A DNA stretch of 45,492 bases, taken from the NCBI GenBank assembly GCA_018648265.1, contig JABGRN010000039.1:1-45492 (forward strand), written 5' to 3'. This document shows, one piece after another, positions 7,958-14,780 of this stretch. The notes beneath the pieces are model-generated. The model searched no databases and had not been told where the DNA came from. It was given only the letters and a program-made list of their open reading frames with translations. Both the position numbers and the translations under genes were made by a program. The DNA is from Prolixibacteraceae bacterium (GTDB lineage Bacteria > Bacteroidota > Bacteroidia > Bacteroidales > Prolixibacteraceae). Position 1 is the first letter of the stretch; each line of letters starts with the position of its first letter.

Positions 7958-8296
7958 ATGAAAATTGAAAACGCAAAGGCACAAATGAGGAAAGGGGTTT
8001 TGGAATATTGTATTCTTCTTGTTATGGAAGGGAAACCACTTTATGCCACAACTATTATCCAGGGACTAAAAGAAGCTAAAATGATTGTGGTTGAAGGAAC
8101 TCTTTATCCGCTACTGACAAGATTAAAAAATGACGGTTTATTGTCATATCGCTGGGAAGAATCGACCCAAGGGCCACCTCGTAAGTACTATGAAATAACA
8201 GAAGGCGGAAAAAACTTTTTAGGCGAACTGGAAGTTTCGTGGAGCGAGTTGGTCGATGCGGTGGGAAAAGTTAAAAAAGCAGGGCTTAACAATTAG
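7958..8296 (+). CDS. PadR family transcriptional regulator
   Basis: The 112-residue protein matches the short PadR class: a winged helix (KGVLEYCILLVMEGKPLYATTIIQ, then VVEGTLYPLLTRLKNDGLL, about residues 10-68) and a wing (GPPRKYYEITEGG). The C-terminal helix would mediate dimerisation. Such proteins are usually repressors of the genes beside them, here probably the PspC gene 41 bases downstream and possibly the secreted repeat protein upstream. No effector can be read from the sequence. Confidence 0.9.
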   Translation: MKIENAKAQMRKGVLEYCILLVMEGKPLYATTIIQGLKEAKMIVVEGTLYPLLTRLKNDGLLSYRWEESTQGPPRKYYEITEGGKNFLGELEVSWSELVDAVGKVKKAGLNN

Positions 8297-8337
8297 AATT
8301 AAATTAAATTAAATATTAAATTTAAAATTAAAATAAA

Positions 8338-8970
8338 ATGAAACGAACGTTCACAATTAACATTAGCGGTTTTGTATTTCACATTGAGGACGATGCTTAC
8401 GAAGTACTTCAGAAATACCTGATAAACCTGAAAAATCATTTTGGAAATGGTGATGAAGGAAAAGAGATTGTTTCGGATATTGAAGCAAGGATTGCAGAAA
8501 TATTTACAGAAAAATCGTCCGGTGATAAAAATGCAGTAACCCTCGAATGGGTTAACGAAGTAATCGAGGCCATGGGAACACCCGAAAATTTTGATAACGA
8601 AGAAAGTGACGAATCTAAATTTGGTGGCAAGGCAAAACAAAAAAGGAGACTATACCGCGATCCGGAACAAAGGGTTTTAGGAGGGGTTTGCAGTGGACTG
8701 GCAGCTTACTTTAATATTGACCTTGCTATTTTAAGGATTGTTACTGTAGTGATTATTTTAATTACTTCAGGAGCCGGGTTATTAGCTTATCTGATTCTTT
8801 GGATAGCTGTCCCAAAAGCCATAAATACAACTCAACGACTCGAAATGAGAGGGCAGGAGGTAAGTGTTAAAAACATTGAAAAATTTATAAAAGACGAAGC
8901 TGAGGCAGTTAAAGAGAGCTACAAAAATTTTCGAAAATCCGACATTTTTTCAAAAGGTAAAAACCGGTAA
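8338..8970 (+). CDS. PspC domain membrane protein
   Basis: The 210-residue protein has an N-terminal cytosolic region of about 95 residues (KRTFTINISGFVFHIEDDAYE), similar to the helical domain often seen before Bacteroidota PspC domains. A PspC domain follows (RLYRDPEQRVLGGVCSGLAAYF at about 103-124, then two membrane helices to about 160) and then a short charged tail. PspC-type proteins sense or protect the inner membrane under stress. It is shorter than many relatives, which carry extra C-terminal domains, but there is no sign of disruption. It is probably co-transcribed with the PadR gene. Confidence 0.88.
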   Translation: MKRTFTINISGFVFHIEDDAYEVLQKYLINLKNHFGNGDEGKEIVSDIEARIAEIFTEKSSGDKNAVTLEWVNEVIEAMGTPENFDNEESDESKFGGKAKQKRRLYRDPEQRVLGGVCSGLAAYFNIDLAILRIVTVVIILITSGAGLLAYLILWIAVPKAINTTQRLEMRGQEVSVKNIEKFIKDEAEAVKESYKNFRKSDIFSKGKNR

Positions 8971-8993
8971 CGGTACTTTTTAATCAAATAATT

Positions 8994-9150
8994 CCTCTTG
9001 GCTTGCCACGAGGTTTCCTTATCTTCTCCCCTAAATTTTAGGGGAGATGTCAGTCGAATGACTAACAGTGGGTTAAAGTAATGAGAATACGGTTTTTCAG
9101 CTTTTTTGCTGAAAATAAAGTTGGCGAAATACCCCTTGGCTTACTACGGG
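8994..9150. repeat. Cluster of REP-like intergenic hairpins
   Basis: Three structures sit together. CCTCTTGG...CCACGAGG (8994-9013) and CCCCTTGG...CTACGGGG (about 9131-9151) look like two divergent copies of one hairpin (CTTGGCTT in both). TCTCCCCTAAA and its exact reverse complement (about 9025-9047) form an 11-base palindrome with a one-base centre. A TTTTCAGC/GCTGAAAA hairpin lies near 9093. They resemble dispersed intergenic repeats common in Bacteroidota, but copy number cannot be judged from one window. Confidence 0.5.
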
Positions 9151-9400
9151 GATAGTTAACTTTAAGAATTTTCTTTATTTTAAAAACCAATGTTTAATTT
9201 CTTAATAGTTTAAAAATAATTTATAAATCAAGAGCAATTCGTCGGCAATTTTAATCCGGGCTTATAAAGTTTAACCAAGGGAATACACCTGGAAAAGTTT
9301 TTTGAGAATTCAGTTACATTAAGTCAAAAAGAATCAGCATTTAAAATTTGCGAAAAGTTTAATAAAAATGCAAAACCGTTGATTTGGTGGAGGAATGTAG
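9151..9400. other. Intergenic region, no gene supported
   Basis: Nothing convincing is encoded between the hairpin cluster and the IS66 fragment. An open frame on the plus strand (about 9267-9420, about 50 codons, no start codon, containing LIWWRNVANQ) could be the tail of a lost gene, but no family is recognised. Confidence 0.35.
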
Positions 9401-9565
9401 CTAATCAATGTTCAAATTAGAAATAATGCCCAAAGAATTTAGCACTCCTTGATTATTTTTCAATACAGTATCAGTTACAGACCGTAGTACGGCAAACCTG
9501 AATGCGCCATCTGTAGATCTAAATTGCCCTAATACTTTTTGCTTTACTTTTATGTTCCTGATAGC
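9401..9565 (-). pseudogene. IS66-family transposase C-terminal fragment
   Basis: On the minus strand, 54 codons from 9565 down to the stop at 9401-9403 read AIRNIKVKQKVLGQF, then DGAFRFAVLRSV and KNNQGVLNSL. This matches the conserved C-terminal end of IS66 TnpC transposases, where AIR-I-K-KQK is followed by an RS-x-x-D-T-x-x-KN motif. Everything upstream is missing, and a stop codon precedes the fragment directly. The break coincides with one arm of an inverted repeat (9557-9572 and 9602-9617). The fragment cannot be active and marks a past insertion and deletion. Confidence 0.75.
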
Positions 9566-9617
9566 TTACTCATAATTATTATCTTTATGACTATTAATTA
9601 TTGAGTGGGCTATCAGG
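9557..9617. repeat. 16-base inverted repeat ahead of the glycosyltransferase gene
   Basis: CCTGATAGCTTACTCA (9557-9572) and TGAGTGGGCTATCAGG (9602-9617) match at 14 of 16 positions, with a 29-base spacer. The left arm is also the broken end of the IS66 fragment. The structure ends 31 bases before the preferred start of the next gene and could form a leader hairpin. Confidence 0.6.
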
Positions 9618-9648
9618 CTCTACTCTACCCAACAATATCTACTATAAA

Positions 9649-10578
9649 ATGATGAAGAAACAAGACAATCAGATTATTATATCGAACAATCAAATGACAG
9701 AAGGGCTTTTCGGTATGGTTATACTTCATATTACTGAAATTCTACCAATCCTTGAAAAAAGAAACACAGACATATCTATGTTGCATTGGAATATTAATAC
9801 AAAGAGCTACGGAGCAATCTTTCCAAATGTTTTAGAGTATAAAGCGACTGGTAAATTAAAATGGTATTTGCGAAAAACAAAAACACAATTGAAACAACTT
9901 AGATCTCTCCAACCAAAATACGTTCTTGGTGACGACTTTCATAAGTTACATCAACTTTTTTTTAAATACTTTGCGATTCCAAATGATTTAGAGAACATAG
10001 CATCTTCTCGTGAATTGGAGGACTCGTTAGGTATTCATTTTAGAGGAACGGATAAAACAACAGACTCTAATATGAATACTAGTATATCTAAAGACGATTT
10101 CTATATGATTTTTGATTCTTTCATTAAAAAAAAACCATTTAACAGTATTTTTTTAGCCACTGATGAAAATGATGTTTACTCATTTTTACGGTCAAAATAT
10201 CCGAATATTAAAATAATAAGTTCCAGAAAGTTTGATGATCAAAATATTTTTTGGAGACATAACCCTGCCCCTGTAAAAAATGCAAAAGAAGCAATGATAG
10301 ATATGTTATGCTTATCGAAATGTAAAACTGTTTTGAAAGTTTCGTCAGCTCTTTCTTCTTTTGCAAAAATAACTAATCCTGACCTTAAAATATACAGACT
10401 CAATGCACTCAAAATGTTCACCGATATTCCCTACTTTCCTGATGCATATATCCCACTACTGAGTAAAGATGACGCATATTCTAAGGAATGTAATTCTATA
10501 CTTGATAAGGTTCAAAAAGACGATTGGAGTTTAGAGCATAAAGAAAAATTCAACAATTTTTATATCAAAGAAAGGTAA
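9649..10578 (+). CDS. O-fucosyltransferase/NodZ-like glycosyltransferase
   Basis: The 309-residue protein contains GIHFRGTDKT (about residues 128-137), the sugar-nucleotide-binding His-x-Arg-Gly-Thr-Asp-Lys motif of NodZ/O-FucT-type (GT23-like) transferases. Later come IFLATDEND and a KTVLKVSSALSSFAKI segment that occupies the place of the family's conserved Ser-x-x-S region. A GDP-fucose donor is therefore likely but unproven. The open frame continues upstream to a TTG at 9601 inside an inverted repeat. The ATG at 9649, or 9652, is preferred. No signal peptide is seen, so it acts in the cytosol. It is an orphan glycosyltransferase beside an IS66 fragment and a pseudogene, which suggests horizontal acquisition. 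Confidence 0.65.
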   Translation: MMKKQDNQIIISNNQMTEGLFGMVILHITEILPILEKRNTDISMLHWNINTKSYGAIFPNVLEYKATGKLKWYLRKTKTQLKQLRSLQPKYVLGDDFHKLHQLFFKYFAIPNDLENIASSRELEDSLGIHFRGTDKTTDSNMNTSISKDDFYMIFDSFIKKKPFNSIFLATDENDVYSFLRSKYPNIKIISSRKFDDQNIFWRHNPAPVKNAKEAMIDMLCLSKCKTVLKVSSALSSFAKITNPDLKIYRLNALKMFTDIPYFPDAYIPLLSKDDAYSKECNSILDKVQKDDWSLEHKEKFNNFYIKER

Positions 10579-10624
10579 ATTCAATACAATAAATTAAGAC
10601 TTTTATAAATACGGAAACTGGGAT

Positions 10625-11008
10625 ATGGAATTAACTGAAACTATAATTGCTAACCGACTACCTGAATTTTTCGAGTCAAGCTATCACCATAAACATATAG
10701 GCAATTTTATGAGATGTAATTTATTGTTTTGGATGACAAGCGAACGAGATATGAGTATGAATTTGAACACCCGAATTATACCAATTGTACTTTGAAATGC
10801 CGCATGGCAATTTCGAAGTTTATAATGGTTAATGCCGATACTACAACAAAGGAGTATGCCGAGTAAAATGAAAGTATGCGACATTTGGTTGTTAAATCGG
10901 TATTAGTTGGGTAATGCCAAAACTTAAGGCAATTCTATTTCCGGTTATTTGCAGAAAACAAAGGGAAAATGGATGAAACAGTTTAAAACATTTATTAAAA
11001 AACAATAA
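10625..11008 (+). pseudogene. Frameshifted SRPBCC-type protein
   Basis: The segment starts with an intact frame (MELTETIIANRLPEFFESSY) that matches the middle of small SRPBCC hydrophobic-ligand-binding proteins. After about 30 codons the frame shifts: DDKRTRYEYEFEH continues in a second frame. WVMPKLKAILFP and then KWMKQFKTFIKKQ follow in later frames, before TAA at 11006. About 140 bases in the middle do not fit the family and may be inserted DNA. At least two further shifts are needed to restore the protein. The next gene begins 2 bases after the stop, so the two were once an operon. Confidence 0.7.
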
Positions 11009-11010
11009 TT

Positions 11011-11334
11011 ATGTGGGAAGAAAAACTTAAAATCTATGATGAATTGGTTTCTAAATGCCCAAGATTTGAAAGAAAAGGCAAAACAATGCCTTATACATCA
11101 GCAAATGGGTATATGTTCTCTTTACTAAACAAAGCGGGAGAAATAGGGATTCGATTTTCAAAGGAGGTTCAGAAAAAATACATTGAAGAATTTGATTCTA
11201 CAATTTTCAAATCGTATAATTCGATAATGCACGGGTATGTATTGATACCTGAAAATATGCTTGAAGATTTGGATGGTGTTGTGAAATATTTGGATGAGAG
11301 TTATGATTACGTAATGAGTCTTGAACCTAAATGA
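11011..11334 (+). CDS. Small TfoX-N-like protein
   Basis: The 107-residue protein contains MPYTSANGYMFSLLNKAGEIGIRFSKE (residues about 26-52), an alpha/beta pattern like the N-terminal domain of TfoX and related small proteins of unknown function. A conserved-looking HGYVLIP and a C-terminal LDESYDYVMSLEPK helix follow. It has no signal peptide or membrane segment. It directly follows the SRPBCC pseudogene, its probable former operon partner. The coding frame is clean. The function is unknown and the fold call is tentative. Confidence 0.6.
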   Translation: MWEEKLKIYDELVSKCPRFERKGKTMPYTSANGYMFSLLNKAGEIGIRFSKEVQKKYIEEFDSTIFKSYNSIMHGYVLIPENMLEDLDGVVKYLDESYDYVMSLEPK

Positions 11335-11345
11335 ATATTACCAAC

Positions 11346-11396
11346 AACAATTAAGCGTTCGGATAGTCGGTTCCGCCCAGCTATATTTTATCCATC
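11346..11396 (+). repeat. Cassette-like repeat, copy B (truncated)
   Basis: AACAATTAAGCGTTC (11346-11360) is identical to 2863-2877, and the next ten bases agree at seven positions, ending in GTCGG. The right arm seen in copy A (CCTGAACGC) is absent. Instead the sequence runs into TATTTTATCCATC (11384-11396), the left arm of another inverted repeat. As with copy A, it starts just after the stop codon of an isolated accessory gene. Confidence 0.5.
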
Positions 11397-11479
11397 ATTT
11401 TAATTAGGATTAATCTACCAACAATATTATGGTAAATATTAATACTTTGTTTTATTTTGCAACAACGATGGATAAAATA
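11384..11479. repeat. Perfect 13-base inverted repeat
   Basis: TATTTTATCCATC (11384-11396) and GATGGATAAAATA (11467-11479) are exact reverse complements, separated by 70 AT-rich bases. They lie in the leader region of the RloA/RloB operon. They could be ends of a small non-autonomous element or a regulatory structure. No coding sequence lies between them. Confidence 0.6.
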
Positions 11480-11611
11480 CTATTACGTCAGGTTTAATGC
11501 AAAATAACCAACCTGAAGAAAGTATTAGAATTTCTATAAACATTGGCTAAAATTTGTTTTTTTTATTTTAACTCCTTATTTTGCAAAATATTTACAAATA
11601 CAATAATTAAA

Positions 11612-12868
11612 ATGATACTTGAAATACGTTTAAGTAACTTTTTCTCAATTAAGGAAGAAATTGTGCTTGATTTAAGAGCAGCAAATATTAAATCCAAAAA
11701 TGCCAAAGCACTTAAAAATAATCTGGCAAAATTTGATAAAACAAGTGTGTTGAAAACTGTTGCAATGTATGGTGCAAATGCTTCGGGTAAAAGTAATATC
11801 ATAAAGGCTATTCGTTTTTGCAGCATGATGGTTTTAAACTCTCATAATCACAATGAAAATGTATTGTTTAATTTTAAAAAATTCAAATTCGGCAACTCTA
11901 ATAAAAAGTTGAGTAATTATTTTATACGCTTTGTCAATAATGAAATTGAATACGAATATTCCTTTTCTCTCATTCAAAGTAGTATTGTTACAGAGAGTTT
12001 ATATTATTATCCCAAGGGAAGAATTACAAAAATATTTAATAGGGACGAACGATTGGGGAAAACAAAAAAAGAAAAATATTCATTTGGCTCTATAATAAAA
12101 AGACCATTGGATGTTGCTGATAACACTTCGAACAAGACTCTTTATATTTCCCGAGCAAGTCAAATGGATAGAGAAATAGCAAAAAATGTATTTAATTTTT
12201 TCAACAATACATTTATTCTTAGGTATTTAGGTCACAATGCTCCTCAAATTGAAAGTCTTTTCAATACATATAATAAACAGCTTTTAGAGGCATTAAGAAT
12301 TGCTGACAGTGATATAATTGATATTAAAATCAGAAAAGTAAAGCAACAAGGTAAAAATTTCAATGCAAATCTTGAAGACTTAACATTATCTGTAGAAGAT
12401 GTAATACAAGATGCTTTGCAAATAAAAACATATCACAAGGCTGACCCCAGTATTGGATTTGATTTGATAACTGAAGAGTCTGATGGAACTAAAAAACTCT
12501 TCGTAATAATGTTGAATATTTTGGATATAGTTAAAAACAACAAGATATTGCTGATTGATGAAATTGGTGAAAGTTTGCACACAGATATTATTGAATACAT
12601 TTTTAATTTATTCCGCGCTGGAAAAAGTGCACAATTAATTTGCACAACTCATAATACCCGTTTTTTAAATCTTACAAGATTTCGCAAAGACCAAATATAT
12701 TTTGTAAATAAAAAAGAAGATGCATCTACCGATTTATATTCCCTCTATGATTATAGTGATTTTAGAGATACCATGGATTTAGAGAAAGCATATTTACAAG
12801 GACGTTTCGATGCCGTTCCTTTCGTAAATGATTCAATTGAAAACCTTAAATCAATTATCAATGGGTAG
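11612..12868 (+). CDS. AAA ATPase of the RloA/AbiLi type
   Basis: The 418-residue protein is an ABC/SMC-like AAA_15 ATPase. Walker A is GANASGKSN (residues 54-62). Walker B ends LLIDEIGESLH, with catalytic Asp316-Glu317. The H-loop is CTTHNTRFL. The N-terminus MILEIRLSNFFSIKEE is the usual opening, so the ATG at 11612 is chosen over one at 11543. The RloB gene overlaps its end by 8 bases. Such pairs are known as RloA/RloB and as the AbiL abortive-infection system: the ATPase is thought to sense infection and to control the partner. Intact reading frames and tight coupling suggest a working defence unit. The surrounding IS and pseudogene remnants fit a mobile defence locus. Confidence 0.85.
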   Translation: MILEIRLSNFFSIKEEIVLDLRAANIKSKNAKALKNNLAKFDKTSVLKTVAMYGANASGKSNIIKAIRFCSMMVLNSHNHNENVLFNFKKFKFGNSNKKLSNYFIRFVNNEIEYEYSFSLIQSSIVTESLYYYPKGRITKIFNRDERLGKTKKEKYSFGSIIKRPLDVADNTSNKTLYISRASQMDREIAKNVFNFFNNTFILRYLGHNAPQIESLFNTYNKQLLEALRIADSDIIDIKIRKVKQQGKNFNANLEDLTLSVEDVIQDALQIKTYHKADPSIGFDLITEESDGTKKLFVIMLNILDIVKNNKILLIDEIGESLHTDIIEYIFNLFRAGKSAQLICTTHNTRFLNLTRFRKDQIYFVNKKEDASTDLYSLYDYSDFRDTMDLEKAYLQGRFDAVPFVNDSIENLKSIING

Positions 12869-13412
12869 AACAAGGCAGGCATCGAAAGAGAAAAAGATTA
12901 AGCCACATTTTTGGGTATTTTGCGAAGGAAAAACAGAAGAAACTTATGTTTGTTTCCTTCGTTCAAAATATCGGATTCCAATTGAAATTATTCCTAAAGT
13001 TATTGGTAGTAATGTTGACGAAAAGTTGATAAAAAGGCATAAAAGAGGAAAACCAACACACGAAAAGGATATCGATTTTTTAATGTATGATGCTGATGTT
13101 AATGAAGTTCTTGTCCGATTACAAAAAATAAAATCCGCAAAACTATTAGCATCTAATCCTTCGATTGAACTTTGGTTCCTACTACATTACAAAAATCAAA
13201 CGGCTCATATTACCACTGATAATTGCATTAGAGAACTTAACAATAGAAATCACAACAATTACAAAAAGGGCGTTTTAGACCAAAAGTTAAGAGAAAAACT
13301 AAACGAAAAATGTTCTGATGCCTGTAAAAGAGCAAAACAAAAAGAATTATTTAATAACCCTTCAACAAATGTTTATGAACTCATACAAATACTTGAGGAT
13401 ATAAAAAGATAG
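12861..13412 (+). CDS. RloB/AbiLii-like effector protein
   Basis: The 183-residue protein shows RloB family marks: FCEGKTEETY (residues 20-29), a Toprim-like strand with a metal-binding Glu; a DIDFLMYDAD strand (about 74-83) with further acidic residues; and SNPSIELWFLLHY (about 105-117), the most recognisable family motif. The Toprim-like fold suggests a nuclease acting with the upstream ATPase. The start at 12861 overlaps the ATPase stop. The ORF opens further upstream at 12828, but the MGRTRQ start matches relatives, which begin with basic residues just before the EGKTE strand. The gene faces rnz tail to tail, 28 bases apart. Confidence 0.88.
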   Translation: MGRTRQASKEKKIKPHFWVFCEGKTEETYVCFLRSKYRIPIEIIPKVIGSNVDEKLIKRHKRGKPTHEKDIDFLMYDADVNEVLVRLQKIKSAKLLASNPSIELWFLLHYKNQTAHITTDNCIRELNNRNHNNYKKGVLDQKLREKLNEKCSDACKRAKQKELFNNPSTNVYELIQILEDIKR

Positions 13413-13440
13413 TCTGATTGGTTTTAAAACAAAATACACT

Positions 13441-14382
13441 TCAATTAACCGCTTTTTCAGCTGGCCGGCTTTTTACCTTGTAAGTTTTTCCGTCAACAGC
13501 CGCTACTGTCTCCTCAAAAATAGCTTTTGCTTCTTCTATCAGAGGAGCCACATTTTTATAGCGTGCCGAGAAATGTCCGATTATAAGTTTTTTTGTATTG
13601 GCAAGTTTGGCCATTTTAGCAGCATCGGCAGCCGTTGAATGCCGGGTTTTTTTTGCCCAATCTTTCATCTCTTCCGTAAAAGTAGCTTCGTGATAAAGCA
13701 AATCCACATTTTTAATAAATTCTGCCGTAGGTTTATGAAAAGCAGTGTCGGTGCAAAAAGCATACGATCGTGGGATGGGAGGTGGAGTAGTTAAAATTGT
13801 ATTGGAAATAATTTTACCTTCGGTGGTAACAAAATCTGCACCGGCTTTAATTTCTTTAATCTTTGCAATTGGAATGTCGAACTCCTGAATAAGTTCTTTT
13901 TTAATATTTGGCTGTTTCCCAATCTCCTTAAATAAAAAGCCACAAGTAGGAATACTATGTTTTACAGGAAATGAAAATACTTCAATCTTTTTATCAGTAT
14001 AAATTTGCTGGGGTTTTTTAAAATTGAGGGGATGAAAAATCAACTTAAACTGCATTTCACCCTTAATAAAATCAAGTTGGGGTTGAATCAGGTTTATTAA
14101 TTCGGAAGGCGAATAAATGTGAATGTCGTTTTTCAGGCCAAGCAGGTTTAAAGTTGAAATTAATCCAATTAATCCAAAATAATGGTCGCCATGCAAATGC
14201 GAAATAAATATGTGTTTTATTTTGCTGAAACCTATTTTATTCCGCCTGATTTGAATTTGGGTCCCTTCTCCGCAATCGATTAAAAAAAACCGCCCAAGTA
14301 CGTTTAATACCTGGGCGGTTGGATATCTGTCAGATGTTGGTAGTGCTGAGCTACTTCCCAATATGGTTAATTCAAAAGGCAT
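13441..14382 (-). CDS. rnz: Ribonuclease Z
   Basis: The 313-residue protein is the short-form tRNA 3' endonuclease, which trims pre-tRNAs lacking encoded CCA. It opens with the family N-terminus (LTILGSSSALPTSDRYPTAQ). The zinc-binding HLHGDH motif lies at about residues 62-67, and a later YHEATF supplies a further metal ligand. Near the end, IIGHFSARY holds another His ligand. Length is normal. It starts 7 bases after the STAS gene, so the two are co-transcribed, perhaps also with rpsA upstream. Confidence 0.95.
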   Translation of the reverse strand: MPFELTILGSSSALPTSDRYPTAQVLNVLGRFFLIDCGEGTQIQIRRNKIGFSKIKHIFISHLHGDHYFGLIGLISTLNLLGLKNDIHIYSPSELINLIQPQLDFIKGEMQFKLIFHPLNFKKPQQIYTDKKIEVFSFPVKHSIPTCGFLFKEIGKQPNIKKELIQEFDIPIAKIKEIKAGADFVTTEGKIISNTILTTPPPIPRSYAFCTDTAFHKPTAEFIKNVDLLYHEATFTEEMKDWAKKTRHSTAADAAKMAKLANTKKLIIGHFSARYKNVAPLIEEAKAIFEETVAAVDGKTYKVKSRPAEKAVN

Positions 14383-14389
14383 TTCTGTT

Positions 14390-14743
14390 TTACAGATTCT
14401 CCTTTTTTTCCAGCAAATCTTCGGCTTCTTTAACAGTATCTGTAATTAACAGTACCGTGTGGAGCATCGATATTTTTACCAGGTTTTCCACATCGGGTTG
14501 GAGTCCACACAAAATAAATGTTCCAATGGCGTCTTCGCATAAACGGTTGGCTACCAATACAGCCCGCAATCCAGACGAGTCGCAATAATTGCAACTGCTT
14601 AAATCGAGAACAATATTTTTTTCGCCACCGTTGTTTATAACAACCAGTTCCGATTTTAAATCGGGAGCATTATTTGTGTCAAGCCTGTCGGAATTTACCT
14701 TAACCAAGGTATGATTTCCTTTTTTAAGAACCTCGAATCCCAT
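14390..14743 (-). CDS. STAS-domain anti-sigma-factor-antagonist-like protein
   Basis: The 117-residue protein is a single STAS domain of the SpoIIAA type. The phosphorylation-site loop YCDSSGLRAVL (about residues 54-64) keeps the conserved Ser, and NIVLDLSS precedes it as the central strand. In Bacillus such proteins switch partner binding on phosphorylation. No kinase or sigma factor lies near, so the partner is unknown. Its place between rpsA and rnz on one strand suggests co-expression with translation and RNA genes. Confidence 0.9.
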   Translation of the reverse strand: MGFEVLKKGNHTLVKVNSDRLDTNNAPDLKSELVVINNGGEKNIVLDLSSCNYCDSSGLRAVLVANRLCEDAIGTFILCGLQPDVENLVKISMLHTVLLITDTVKEAEDLLEKKENL

Positions 14744-14780
14744 GCTTCAATTTACGAAATTCTATTTAAAATAACCAATC

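Noticed and set aside
9601-9648. TTG start giving a 325-residue glycosyltransferase
   Set aside because: The extra 16 codons lie partly in an inverted repeat and have no ribosome site. ATG 9649 is simpler.
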